Assembly (NCBI GenBank): GCA_038237925.1
Contig: JBBRYF010000020.1
Location: 1-33,428 of the forward strand
Length of the DNA: 33,428 nt
Direction of reading: 5' to 3'
Origin: AC-32 sp038237925
GTDB taxonomy: Bacteria; Actinomycetota; Thermoleophilia; Gaiellales; Gaiellaceae
The first letter of the stretch is position 1. Every line of letters begins with the position of its first letter. Of this stretch, positions 23,635-31,030 are shown piece after piece. The notes below the pieces were generated by a model. It had not been told where the DNA came from, did not search any database, and worked only from the letters and a program-made list of their open reading frames with translations. The translations under genes were made by a program, and so were the position numbers.

Positions 23635-24144
23635 ATGGCGAGACCCGTCGATCCTCAGCGCCGCGCGGCCGTCCTCACGAAGGCCGCCGACTACGTCCTC
23701 GAGCGAGGGCTCGCCGGCCTCAGCCTTCGCCCGCTCGCGAAGGCGCTGGGCACAAGCACCCGCATGCTGCTCTACGACTTCGGCTCGAAGGAACGGTTGA
23801 TCCGCGACGTGCTCGCGGAGATCCGCCGCCGCGAGGAGAACCTGCTCGCGGCCGAGGTGCGAACGCTCGAAGACGTCTGGCGCTGGGTCGCCGCGCCCGA
23901 GCGCGAGCCGTTCCTGCGCCTCTTCTTCGAGGTCTACGTCGCGGGGCTGGGCAAGGGCGAGGCCGAGCCGCTGGTGCGCGACTGGCTCGAGTTCCTGCGC
24001 ACTAGCTGGCAGCCGCGGGTCGACGACGCGACGGCAACGCTGATGGTCGCGGTCGTCCGCGGCCTGCTGCTCGACCGCCTAGCCACTGGCGATCGAGAAC
24101 GCACGGATGCTGCTCTGCACCGCTTTACGGAGTTCGCCGAGTGA
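23635..24144 (+). CDS. TetR-family transcriptional regulator
   Basis: The 169-residue product has an N-terminal TetR helix-turn-helix (about residues 10-55): AVLTKAADYVLERGLAGLSL, RPLAKALGTSTRMLLYDFGS and KERLIRDVL. A mostly helical ligand domain of about 110 residues follows, shorter than average. It probably represses itself and the divergent small membrane-protein gene through the palindrome at 23616-23631. The ATG at 23635 is immediately downstream of that site. The ligand is unknown. The gene just downstream is a decayed HIT gene on the other strand in a stretch of lower GC. Confidence 0.9.
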   Translation: MARPVDPQRRAAVLTKAADYVLERGLAGLSLRPLAKALGTSTRMLLYDFGSKERLIRDVLAEIRRREENLLAAEVRTLEDVWRWVAAPEREPFLRLFFEVYVAGLGKGEAEPLVRDWLEFLRTSWQPRVDDATATLMVAVVRGLLLDRLATGDRERTDAALHRFTEFAE

Positions 24145-24231
24145 TCCGCGCTCGTGTTGCGGACCTTCCGCGAGTCTCATCCGACGGCGCGGCGTAAGTG
24201 GCTTCACGGCTGTCGGCCGAAGAGCTTGGCT

Positions 24232-24660
24232 CTACCCGTCAGGTGCGGAGGGACTCGGCCTGATGTTCTCCGGTTGCTTGATCGCCGTGCGTCCGCCTCG
24301 ATCTGCGTACGGCTCATCGTCGAATCGGGGCACGACGTGCAAGTGCGCGTGCATATCCGCAACAACGTTTTCGCCTCGAGGAAAGCAGGTCCAGGACAGG
24401 AAGTAGCCATCGGGCGCGAGGCGTTCGTCCAACGCGGCCTTTGCACTGAGAAGAACGTCTTGCATGGCCGCCCACTCCACGGGCGTGAGGTCAAAGGGCC
24501 GAGGGACGATGAGCGATCGGGATCGCGATGCCAGATCCCGGGAGCACATGAGGAGAGTCGCGGCGGGTCTCGCGTCGACGCATAGAGGCAATAGTCGTTT
24601 TCGAAGTAGATGTGCTGCGCTGCGGAGGAATTCGCGGTCGCACATGACGCAGCCATGCAT
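24232..24660 (-). pseudogene. HIT-family hydrolase gene broken by three frame changes
   Basis: On the minus strand, pieces of one HIT-type protein appear in order in three frames. From ATG 24660 the first frame gives MHGCVMCDREFLRSAA. A +1 frame then gives QHIYFENDYCLYASTR. A further +1 frame gives SPHVLPGSGIAIPIAHRPSA. Back in the first frame comes FDLTPVEWAAMQ, then the HIT active-site block MHAHLHVVPRFDDEPYADRG, to a TAG at 24234-24232. HIT proteins hydrolyse nucleotide conjugates using the His triad, which is intact here. Each frame change is in the same direction (as if one extra base each time), so the final frame is restored but the middle 45 residues are scrambled. Local GC counted on two 60-base lines is 53-58%, clearly below the neighbours. 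It looks like a decayed, possibly foreign, gene; sequence error at three sites is the alternative. Confidence 0.72.
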
Positions 24661-24735
24661 ATAGGCATGCTAGGTGGCATCTAGCGGCGGAGTAGAACCT
24701 AGACGTCCTGAGTTAGCTAGACAGAGGTAAATGGA

Positions 24736-24756
24736 GAGGTCGGCGCCGCCGACCTC
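24736..24756 (-). terminator. Probable terminator of the E1-E2 dehydrogenase operon
   Basis: A perfect 9-base-pair stem (GAGGTCGGC with its complement) and 3-base loop begins 7 bases after the stop of the E2 gene. On the minus strand it is followed by TCCATTTACC, a poor T-run. The sequence 24661-24735 between this and the HIT remnant holds no gene. Confidence 0.6.
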
Positions 24757-24763
24757 ATTCAGT

Positions 24764-26242
24764 TCAGTAGGCGTCCTCGTCCCAGCTCTCCAGCCGCTGG
24801 CGTAGGTCGCGCAGGAAGCGGCCTGCAAGCGCGCCGTCGACGAGCCGGTGGTCGTACGTGAGCGTCAGGTTCATGATCGGCCTGATCGCGATCACGTCCT
24901 CGCCGCGGTCGTCCTGGATCACCCACGGCCGCTTGACGACGGCGTAGGTGCCGAGGATCGCGGCCTGCGGTTGGCTGATCACCGGCGTGCCGTGGAAGGT
25001 GCCGTAGCCGCCGGGATTCGTGATCGTGAACGTGCCGCCCTGGACGTCGTCCGGGAGGAGCTTCTTGTCGCGCGCCTTGGCCGCGATGTCCGAGATCGCA
25101 CGGGCCATGCCGAGCAGGTTCAGACCTTCGGCGTGGCGCACGACTGGAACGATGAGGCCCTTGCCGTCCGCGAGCTCGACCGCGAAGCCGAGGTTCACGT
25201 TGTTGCGGGTCACGATCTGGTCGCCGCGGAGCTCGCCGTTGATCCAGGGGTAGTCGCGCAGCGTCTCGACGGTCGCGCGAGCCACGAAGGCGAGGTACGT
25301 CGGGTTGACGCCGTACGAGGCCTGGTACTCCTTCTTCAGCTTTTTGCGGATCGCGACCACGTTCGACATGTCGACCTCGATCGCGCTCGTCACGTGCGCG
25401 GAGGTGTCGAGCGAGCGGCGCATGTGCTCCGCGATCCCGCGGCGCATCGCGGTCATGGGCTCGAAGCTCTCGCCTGGCTCGGGCTGGCCGCCCTGCGCGA
25501 CTGGAGCAGGGGCGGCCGGCGGCGCGGCGGCCGGTGTGGGTGCAGGCGGCGGAGGCGCCGGGGGAGCCGGGGCCTCCGCGGGGGCTTCAGCAGCTGCAGG
25601 CGCTTCCGGAGCCGGGGCCTCGGTGGGAGCTTCGGGAGCCGCGGGCGCTTCCGGTGCCGCCGGCGCTGTCTCAGCTGCCTGGCCGCCCGACTCGACGAAC
25701 GCGAGGATGTCCTTCTTCGTCACGCGCCCGCCGCGGCCGGTGCCTTGCACCTGGCCCACGTCGACCCCGTGCTCGGACGCGATGCGCGCGACGACCGGCG
25801 AGACGAACGTCTTCTCCCCAACCCCGTTGTCGTCGGTCTCCGCCGGAGCGGGGGCTTGAGGCTCCTGCGGCGCCGCCGGCGCCGGAACCGGAGTCTCGCC
25901 CTCGGAGCTCGAAGGCGCTTCCGCCTCAGCGGCTGCCTCCTGCATGGCGGGCGCGGGCGGCGGCTCCTCGGCGGGCGCTGCGGCCTCAGCGCCCTCGGGT
26001 GCGATCACCGCGAGCTTCGTCCCGACCTCGACCGTCTCGCCCTCCTGAACCAGGATCTGCTGCACGACGCCGGAGCCGGGGCTCGGCACCTCGGTGTCGA
26101 CCTTGTCGGTCGAGATCTCGAGCAGCGACTCGTCGGCCTCGATCGGATCTCCCTCTTGCTTGAGCCACTTGGTGATCGTCCCCTCGGAGACGGAGACGCC
26201 CATCTGGGGCATGACGACGTCGATTGCGGAGGTGGTCGCCAT
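24764..26242 (-). CDS. 2-oxoacid dehydrogenase E2 (lipoyl-dependent acyltransferase)
   Basis: E2 carries acyl groups on a lipoyl arm and passes them to coenzyme A. The 492-residue product has one lipoyl domain (residues 8-82, lipoyl Lys47 in EISTDKVDTE) and an acidic/Pro linker. A peripheral-subunit-binding domain follows (145-181, FVSPVVARIASEHGVDV), then a second Ala/Pro/Glu linker (188-258) and the catalytic domain with His465 and Asp469 in DHRLVDG. The ATG at 26242 overlaps the E1beta stop by one base (TGATG). The sequence cannot separate a pyruvate from a branched-chain 2-oxoacid enzyme; the two-chain E1 excludes the E1o-type 2-oxoglutarate complex. LipA and LipB in this window would make its cofactor. 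No E3 is nearby. Confidence 0.94.
   Translation of the reverse strand: MATTSAIDVVMPQMGVSVSEGTITKWLKQEGDPIEADESLLEISTDKVDTEVPSPGSGVVQQILVQEGETVEVGTKLAVIAPEGAEAAAPAEEPPPAPAMQEAAAEAEAPSSSEGETPVPAPAAPQEPQAPAPAETDDNGVGEKTFVSPVVARIASEHGVDVGQVQGTGRGGRVTKKDILAFVESGGQAAETAPAAPEAPAAPEAPTEAPAPEAPAAAEAPAEAPAPPAPPPPAPTPAAAPPAAPAPVAQGGQPEPGESFEPMTAMRRGIAEHMRRSLDTSAHVTSAIEVDMSNVVAIRKKLKKEYQASYGVNPTYLAFVARATVETLRDYPWINGELRGDQIVTRNNVNLGFAVELADGKGLIVPVVRHAEGLNLLGMARAISDIAAKARDKKLLPDDVQGGTFTITNPGGYGTFHGTPVISQPQAAILGTYAVVKRPWVIQDDRGEDVIAIRPIMNLTLTYDHRLVDGALAGRFLRDLRQRLESWDEDAY
25500..25675 (-). repeat. Low-complexity coding repeat for the E2 interdomain linker
   Basis: The DNA encodes about 60 residues made of repeated APEAP, AAPEAP and AEAPAP units followed by a Pro/Ala run (residues about 190-248 of E2). 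It forms the flexible swinging-arm linker. Imperfect tandem DNA repeats (GGAGCCGCGGGCGCTTCCG-like units on the plus strand) suggest growth by slippage. Confidence 0.6.
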
Positions 26243-27216
26243 CAGTACTCCACGACCTCCTTGATGCCGGCGACGACATCCTCGACCTGCGGGATGTAGG
26301 CCTTCTCGAGCGGCGGCGAGAACGGCACCGGAGAGTCGGGCGCGGCGATGCGCTTCAGCGGCCCGTCGAGGTCCTCGAACGCCTCCTCGGCGATCGTCGC
26401 CGCGATCTCGCCGCCGAAGCCGCCCGTCAACGTGTCCTCGTGTAGCACGACCACCTTGGAGGTCTTCGACACGCTCTGCAGCACGGCCTGCTTGTCCCAG
26501 GGAATCAGCGTGCGCAGGTCCAGGATCTCGACGGAGACGCCTTCGCCCTCGAGCTGCTTCGACGCTTCGTCGGCGGTGTGCACCATTGCGCCCCAGGTGA
26601 TCACGGAGACGTCGTCGCCCTCGCGGTGGATGCGCGCCTTGCCGAACGGCGTCTCGTAGCGCTCGTCCGGCACCTCGGCCTTCAGCCGGCGGTAGAGGTG
26701 CTTGTGCTCGAAGTAGAGGCACGGGTTCGGATCCTGGATCGCGGTCGCGAGCAGGCCCTTCGCGTCCTCAGGCGTCGCCGGGCAGATCACCTTCAGGCCT
26801 GGAATGTGCGCGAACGAGCTCTCGGGGTTCTGTGAATGGAAGGGGCCGCCGGAGAAGCCGCCGCCCGAGGGCAGCCGCACCGTGATCGGCACCGGGGTGC
26901 CCGCGCGCCAGCGCTGCTTGGCTGCGACGGTCACGAGGTGGTCCCACGCGCAGGAGATGAAGTCCGCGAACTGCATCTCGGCGACCGGGCGCATGCCCAT
27001 CATCGCGGCGCCGGTGCAGCCCCCGACGATCGCAGTCTCGGAGAGCGGCGCGTCGATCACGCGCCACGGGCCGAACTCCTCCTGGAAGCCGAGCGTCACC
27101 TTGAAGGCGCCGCCGTAGACGCCGACGTCCTCGCCGATCACGAACACGCGCTTGTCGCGCCGCATCTCCTGACGGAGCCCGTCGGAGATCGCCTGCAAGT
27201 AGGTCATCTCAGCCAT
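26242..27216 (-). CDS. 2-oxoacid dehydrogenase E1 component, beta subunit
   Basis: The beta subunit of the thiamine-diphosphate-dependent E1 forms an alpha2beta2 enzyme that decarboxylates a 2-oxoacid and acylates the lipoyl group of E2. The 324-residue product has VFVIGEDVGVYGGAFKVT near residue 25, the PLSETAIVGGCTGAAMMGM region, RLPSGGGFSGGPFHSQNPES, and the transketolase C-terminal domain from about residue 200 (ILDLRTLIPWD, LHEDTLTGGFGGEIA). The pattern of EHKHLYRRLKAEVPDE is closest to branched-chain or pyruvate E1beta subunits. The ATG at 27216 follows the E1alpha stop directly (TAG-ATG). Confidence 0.93.
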   Translation of the reverse strand: MAEMTYLQAISDGLRQEMRRDKRVFVIGEDVGVYGGAFKVTLGFQEEFGPWRVIDAPLSETAIVGGCTGAAMMGMRPVAEMQFADFISCAWDHLVTVAAKQRWRAGTPVPITVRLPSGGGFSGGPFHSQNPESSFAHIPGLKVICPATPEDAKGLLATAIQDPNPCLYFEHKHLYRRLKAEVPDERYETPFGKARIHREGDDVSVITWGAMVHTADEASKQLEGEGVSVEILDLRTLIPWDKQAVLQSVSKTSKVVVLHEDTLTGGFGGEIAATIAEEAFEDLDGPLKRIAAPDSPVPFSPPLEKAYIPQVEDVVAGIKEVVEY

Positions 27217-28263
27217 CTATTTGTGATGCGGTGTGTCGAGGTCTTCCGGGGTCGCGAAGACGCCGTCCAGCAGCGTCGAGGGGTCGGGCATCGGCGACTC
27301 CTCCGCGCGCTGAAGCGCCTCGTTCAGCAGCTTCTTCACGCCGGCCGAGATCTCGTCCTCCTGCTCGTCGGTGAGCTCGGCGTGCTCGCGCAGCCAGGTG
27401 CGGAAGCGCTCGATCGGGTCGTTCGCGGCCCAGCGCTCGAACATGTCCTTCGGGACGTAGAACGCGTCGTCGTGGACGGCGTGGCCTTCCATCCGCAGCG
27501 TCAGGCACTCCAGCAGCGTCGGGCCGCCGCCCTCGCGCGCCTTCTCGATCGCGCGCTTGGACTCGCGGTAGACCGCCAGCACGTCGTTGCCGTCGACGAC
27601 CACTCCCTCGAAGCCGTATGCCTCGGCGCGGTCGGCGACGTGCTCGGTCGCGTACTCGAGGTAGGTCGGCGTCGAGTAGGCCCACTGGTTGTTGTCGCAG
27701 ACGAAGACGACCGGCAGCTTGCGCACGCCCGCGAGGTTCATTGCCTCGTGCGTGTCGCCGCGTGCCGAGGCGCCCTCGCCGAACCAGCCGACCGCCACGC
27801 GCTTCTCCTCCCGGATCCGGAAGGCGAGCGCGCAGCCGACCGCGACCGGGAGCATCGCCGGGAGGTGGCTCACCATCGCGAGCAGCCCGAGCTTCGAGTC
27901 AGCCATGTGGACGTTGCCGTCCCTGCCGTGCGTCGGCCCGTCGGCGCGGCCCATGTACTGGGCGAAGATCCGCCACGGCTCGACGCCGCGCGTCACGTGG
28001 ACGCCCATGTCACGGTGCAGTGGCGTGCCGACGTCGTCGCTACCCATCGCGGTGGCGACACCGACCGCGGCAGCCTCGTTCCCACGACCCGTGTAGAACG
28101 AGCCGGGGATCTTGCCCTGCTTGTAGAGGATGTGGCCGCGCTCCTCGATCGCGCGGGTGACGAGCATGCTGCGGTAGACGGCGAGGAGATCCTCGCGGTC
28201 GAGGCCTGCCTCCCTGACTTCCTGCAGCGAGCCGACCGGCTCTGCTTCGCGCGCGATGGCCAT
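27217..28263 (-). CDS. 2-oxoacid dehydrogenase E1 component, alpha subunit
   Basis: The alpha subunit holds most of the thiamine diphosphate site. The 348-residue product shows the thiamine-diphosphate motif from GEGASARGDTHEAMNLA (about residues 162-178) to DNNQWAYS (190-197), preceded by SFYTGRGNEAAAVGVA and the HRDMGVHVTRG segment. The metal-site sequence begins GEG where many homologues have GDG; both occur in the family. The phosphorylation-loop region of mitochondrial enzymes has no clear counterpart. The ATG at 28263 has GGGG six bases upstream. The three genes E1alpha-E1beta-E2 form one operon with junctions of 0 or 1 base. Substrate (pyruvate or branched-chain 2-oxoacids) is undecided. 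Confidence 0.93.
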   Translation of the reverse strand: MAIAREAEPVGSLQEVREAGLDREDLLAVYRSMLVTRAIEERGHILYKQGKIPGSFYTGRGNEAAAVGVATAMGSDDVGTPLHRDMGVHVTRGVEPWRIFAQYMGRADGPTHGRDGNVHMADSKLGLLAMVSHLPAMLPVAVGCALAFRIREEKRVAVGWFGEGASARGDTHEAMNLAGVRKLPVVFVCDNNQWAYSTPTYLEYATEHVADRAEAYGFEGVVVDGNDVLAVYRESKRAIEKAREGGGPTLLECLTLRMEGHAVHDDAFYVPKDMFERWAANDPIERFRTWLREHAELTDEQEDEISAGVKKLLNEALQRAEESPMPDPSTLLDGVFATPEDLDTPHHK

Positions 28264-28302
28264 TCGTTACCCCTGGGACGACGGGACGGAGCGGACGGGG
28301 CA

Positions 28303-28308
28303 ATGCTA
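28303..28308 (-). promoter_or_regulatory. -10 box of the E1-E2 operon promoter
   Basis: TAGCAT on the minus strand would start the message about 33 bases before the ATG of E1alpha, leaving a leader with a GGGG ribosome site. It lies back to back with the plus-strand TAGGAT box at 28318-28323, 9 bases away. Confidence 0.45.
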
Positions 28309-28317
28309 ACGACTCGC

Positions 28318-28334
28318 TAGGATCGCCTGCCGTG
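28318..28334 (+). promoter_or_regulatory. Leaderless promoter of the LURP-one-like gene
   Basis: TAGGAT (28318-28323) ends eight bases before the GTG at 28332, with no ribosome site between. Confidence 0.55.
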
Positions 28335-28928
28335 ACCGACGAGGGACTCCAGCAGCACGACCGCTTTCTCGTCGAGCAGCTCTTTCGGCCGATCGCGAAC
28401 CTCTACAAGGTCTCGGCGCTGCCCGGCGGGCCCCAGGTTGCGTTCGCGCGGCAGAAGAAGATGGCGTTCCGCGAGGACATCCGCTTCTTCGCGGACGAGG
28501 ACGAGACGCAGGAGCTCTTCCGGATCAAGGCGCGCAGGGTGATCGACATCGGCGGGCGCTACGACGTGCGCGACGCGGCGGGCGAGCCGATCGGCGTGCT
28601 CGAGCACCACTTCCGCAAGTCGATCCTGCGCTCGACCTGGCGCGTCCTGACGCCGGCCGACGAGGAGCTCGCGTTCGTGCAGGAGAAGAACGCGGCGCTC
28701 GCGATCGCGCGGCGGGTCGTCGACTTCCTGCCGTACGGCGAGTGGGTGCCGATCCCCTACGACTTCGTCGTCCGCTCGGGCGACCGGGAGATCGGCCACT
28801 TCACGCGGAAGTTCCTCTCGCTGCGCGACACGTACACGCTCGACCTCTCGGGCGACCAGGAGAAGCGGATCGACCGCCGGCTCGGGATCGCGCTGGCGAT
28901 CGGGCTCGACGCGCTGCAGAACCGGTGA
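28332..28928 (+). CDS. LURP-one-related / phospholipid-scramblase-like protein
   Basis: The 198-residue product resembles the tubby-like beta-barrel of LURP-one and scramblase proteins. The strand pattern is YDVRDAAGEPIGVLEHHFRK then SILRSTWRVLTP near residues 76-110, with a long C-terminal helix ending RRLGIALAIGLDALQNR. The hydrophobic last helix is the buried central helix of that fold. In bacteria the function is largely unknown; membrane or lipid association is inferred from the fold only. The GTG at 28332 is leaderless. Its TGA overlaps the GTG of the zinc-ribbon gene (GTGA), so the two are probably translated together. Confidence 0.78.
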   Translation: MTDEGLQQHDRFLVEQLFRPIANLYKVSALPGGPQVAFARQKKMAFREDIRFFADEDETQELFRIKARRVIDIGGRYDVRDAAGEPIGVLEHHFRKSILRSTWRVLTPADEELAFVQEKNAALAIARRVVDFLPYGEWVPIPYDFVVRSGDREIGHFTRKFLSLRDTYTLDLSGDQEKRIDRRLGIALAIGLDALQNR

Positions 28929-29197
28929 GCCGCGCACGCAACTGGATCCAGGAGGAGCGTCGCAAGACGCTCGGCGACTGGGTCGCGTTTTGCCTGCGCT
29001 GTGGCTTCGTGCAGCGCTACTTCGAGGAGTTCGTCGACGAGCTGCCCACCGAGTGCCCGCAGTGCGCCGGCGAGTTCCGCTCGCAGTGCCCGAGCTGCGG
29101 GGAGCGCTTCGCGTCGGCCTTCGCGGTCGAGTGCGAGGCGTGCGGCGCCGAGCTGCGCCCGCCGGAGCAGTTCGGCGTCAAGATCCGGCGGAGCTAG
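28925..29197 (+). CDS. Double zinc-ribbon protein, function unknown
   Basis: The 90-residue product contains four CxxC pairs: C23/C26, C44/C47, C55/C58 and C70/C73, enough for two zinc ribbons. A basic N-terminus (MSRARNWIQEERRKTLGDWV) precedes them, and the last residues are KIRRS. The start is GTG at 28925, overlapping the end of the LURP-one-like gene. The tight coupling suggests a shared role, but no function can be read from either. Its last 20 bases overlap the end of the convergent cyclodeaminase-like gene. Confidence 0.72.
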   Translation: MSRARNWIQEERRKTLGDWVAFCLRCGFVQRYFEEFVDELPTECPQCAGEFRSQCPSCGERFASAFAVECEACGAELRPPEQFGVKIRRS

Positions 29198-30080
29198 CGC
29201 GCTCGAGCACGAGCGCGGCGGCCGCGGCGTCCTCGACCGCGTGGCCCATCGACTTGTAAACCGTGATCTGCTCGTCGCTCGTCCGGCCGGGGCGCGTGCC
29301 GGCGAGCACCTCGCCGAGCTCGACCGTGGCCTCTGGGTCTAGGTCCTGCAGCTCGAACGAGCCGGCCGGCGGCGGCTGGAACGCGACTCGGGACTCGACG
29401 CAGAGCAGCCCGGCGCCGATCGTCTCGCGATCGAGCTCAGGGCCGTCGAGCGCCGCACCGACCGAGGTGACGTGCGCGCCGGGCGATAGCCAGTCGCGGC
29501 TCAGCACCGGCTCGTTCGCGTGCGTGCAGCAGCAGACGACGTCAGCTCCGCGCACCGCCTCCTCGAGCGACTCGACCGCAACGGCGCCGGTCTCCTGCGC
29601 GAGCACCTGCGCGTGCTCCAAGGTCCGACTCGCCACCCGCACCTCGTCGAAGCGACGGACGCGGCCGACGGCGTCGAGGTGCGACCGGCCCTGCACGCCC
29701 GCGCCGATCACGGTCAGCACCCGTGCGTCCTCGCGCGCGAGGACGCGTGTCGCGACCGCCGAGCTCGCACCCGTGCGGACGGCGGTGATGTGCGTGCCGT
29801 CCATCACCGCCGTCGGCGTCCCGGTCGTCGCGTCGAAGACCGCGATCAGCGCCTGGTGCGAAGGATCGTGGCCCGGGAAGAGCGTGACGAGCTTGGCCGC
29901 GAGGACGCCGTCGACGTAGCCAGGCATCGCGCCGAGCAGCCCATCGGGCGCGAAGGCCGCGATCCGCGGCGGCACCGACGCCCGGCCCGCGCTGAGCTCC
30001 ACGAACGCGCGCGCAAGGCGCTCGAGCAGCAGGTCGACGTCGAGCAGCGCGGCGACCTCGGCTTGGCTCAGTACGAGCAT
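29178..30080 (-). CDS. Ornithine cyclodeaminase / mu-crystallin family protein
   Basis: This NAD(P)-dependent family includes ornithine cyclodeaminase, alanine dehydrogenase, ketimine reductases and ectoine-related enzymes. The 300-residue product has AAKLVTLFPGHDPSHQALI near residue 61, ITAVRTGASSAVATRVLARE near 98, the Rossmann site VIGAGVQGRSHLDAV near 125, and the C-terminal VYKSMGHAVEDAAAAALV. These are the general family marks. The substrate cannot be decided, so 'ornithine' is only the family name. The ATG at 30080 lies seven bases after a CAGACT box on the minus strand, again leaderless. The gene is slightly shorter than the roughly 320-350 residues usual for the family. Confidence 0.9.
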   Translation of the reverse strand: MLVLSQAEVAALLDVDLLLERLARAFVELSAGRASVPPRIAAFAPDGLLGAMPGYVDGVLAAKLVTLFPGHDPSHQALIAVFDATTGTPTAVMDGTHITAVRTGASSAVATRVLAREDARVLTVIGAGVQGRSHLDAVGRVRRFDEVRVASRTLEHAQVLAQETGAVAVESLEEAVRGADVVCCCTHANEPVLSRDWLSPGAHVTSVGAALDGPELDRETIGAGLLCVESRVAFQPPPAGSFELQDLDPEATVELGEVLAGTRPGRTSDEQITVYKSMGHAVEDAAAAALVLERASSAGS

Positions 30081-30093
30081 GGCTCGTAGTCTG
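30078..30093 (-). promoter_or_regulatory. Leaderless promoter of the cyclodeaminase-like gene
   Basis: CAGACT (minus strand, 30093-30088) differs by one base from the TAGACT seen at fumC and lipA and ends seven bases before the ATG. Confidence 0.45.
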
Positions 30094-30114
30094 AACCGCC
30101 GAGCCTCTCTGGGT

Positions 30115-30176
30115 GTTCCCAGCGTGCAGCGGAGCCGAAGGCGGAGTCTGCGCGGGTTAGGCCGTAGGCCGTCTTA
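30115..30176 (-). repeat. Short-hairpin region after the ASCH gene
   Basis: Between the ASCH stop and the cyclodeaminase-like gene are a 7-base tandem repeat (AGGCCGT twice on the plus strand, which also forms GGCC-GTA-GGCC) and GCC-GAA-GGC inside outer GCAG/CTGC arms. The first palindrome begins two bases past the stop codon. It resembles in style, not in sequence, the hairpins after nuoA, nuoH and the ferredoxin reductase gene. Confidence 0.45.
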
Positions 30177-30542
30177 AGCGCGAATCTCAGAGAAGCGGAT
30201 CACGGTCACGACTTCGTCGTCGGCCACCTCGCGGTTGTACAGCTGGCCAAGAAATGACGCCATCTCTTCGGGCCGGCGGATCTCCGGGTTGTCGTGCTCG
30301 ATCTCGCGCGGCGACAGGTCGGCGAGCGTCTTCACCTCGACCTTGTCGATCACGGCGTCGAAGATCTTCTGCCGCGGGCTGAAGCGCGTGCCGGCGAGCA
30401 CCTGGACGATCATCCCCTTGCGGTACTTCCGCGACTTGTCGCCGAGGCGGATCGTGGCCGTCTTGCGGCCGCTGCGCAGCTGGTCGACCACCATCGGTGA
30501 GTAGAAGTTCAGCGCATACACGGCGTCGTCGTCTCCTGCCAC
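30174..30542 (-). CDS. ASCH-domain protein
   Basis: The 122-residue product is a single ASCH (PUA-like) domain, with LNFYSPMVVDQLRSGRKTAT at residues 11-30, then IRLGDKSRKYRKGMIVQVL. ASCH proteins bind RNA or hydrolyse modified nucleosides; the bacterial YqfB group hydrolyses N4-acetylcytidine, but membership in that group is not shown here. The C-terminal half (IEHDNPEIRRPEEMASFLGQ) follows the family pattern. The GTG at 30542 is 12 bases from a TATGAT box (minus, 30560-30555), giving a very short leader. That box overlaps the stop codon of the upstream NUDIX gene. Confidence 0.82.
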   Translation of the reverse strand: MAGDDDAVYALNFYSPMVVDQLRSGRKTATIRLGDKSRKYRKGMIVQVLAGTRFSPRQKIFDAVIDKVEVKTLADLSPREIEHDNPEIRRPEEMASFLGQLYNREVADDEVVTVIRFSEIRA

Positions 30543-30555
30543 GGGGCGGGCGGGA

Positions 30556-30990
30556 TCATAATGCCCTGACGGCCTCGACCGCCTTCGCGGCCATCTCGCG
30601 CTCGCCTTTGTAGGCCAGTAGCCGAGGCCCCTCCTCGAGTGGGAGCCAGCGAACTTCGTCCACCTCGTGCGCTGTCTCCGGCGGCAGCTCGCCGAGCCGG
30701 CCGCTCGAATAGCGCAGCAGGAAGAAGCTCACGACCTTGAAGATCCGCTCGCCGTCCCAGGTGTAGACGTAGCGCACGTCGCCGAGCTTCCCGGCCGGAC
30801 GACCCTTGGCGCCCGTCTCCTCCGCCACCTCGCGCACCGCGGTCTCCTCGGGCCGCTCGCCGGCGGAGATCTGGCCCTTCGGCAGCGCCCAGAGGCCTTC
30901 CGGCTTTCCGGCGGGCCGGATCGCGGCGAACACCCAGCGGCCGCCCAGCCGCCGCACGAGGATACCGCCCGCCGAGAACTCGCGCTTCAC
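30556..30990 (-). CDS. NUDIX hydrolase
   Basis: NUDIX enzymes hydrolyse nucleoside diphosphates linked to other groups. The 144-residue product contains a complete NUDIX box: G39, E45, R53-E54, E57-E58 and G60, spaced G-x5-E-x7-RE-V-x-EE-x-G. N-terminal AGGILVRRLGGRWVFAAIRP and LWALPKGQIS precede it. The short basic N-terminus and RP/LPKG pattern recall Ap4A- or MutT-like members; the substrate is open. The start is GTG at 30990, with TACAAA six bases upstream. Reading back to an ATG at 31113 would run into the groES promoter and CIRCE and is rejected. The gene is divergent from groES. Confidence 0.9.
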   Translation of the reverse strand: MKREFSAGGILVRRLGGRWVFAAIRPAGKPEGLWALPKGQISAGERPEETAVREVAEETGAKGRPAGKLGDVRYVYTWDGERIFKVVSFFLLRYSSGRLGELPPETAHEVDEVRWLPLEEGPRLLAYKGEREMAAKAVEAVRAL

Positions 30991-31030
30991 CAGGCGTTTG
31001 TAACAGACCGACAGGGCGAAAGCCGACCCG

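Noticed and set aside
23635..24144. TetR gene as regulator of the nearby efflux transporter
   Set aside because: The transporter lies over 1 kb away with its own promoter and no matching palindrome; the operator is at the divergent membrane-protein gene.
24848..26299. A 483-codon plus-strand frame opposite E2
   Set aside because: Its Arg/Gly-rich part mirrors the Ala/Pro linker codons of E2; no independent evidence.
26836..28320. A 494-codon plus-strand frame opposite E1beta and E1alpha
   Set aside because: Shadow of two secure genes; no start signals or family motifs.
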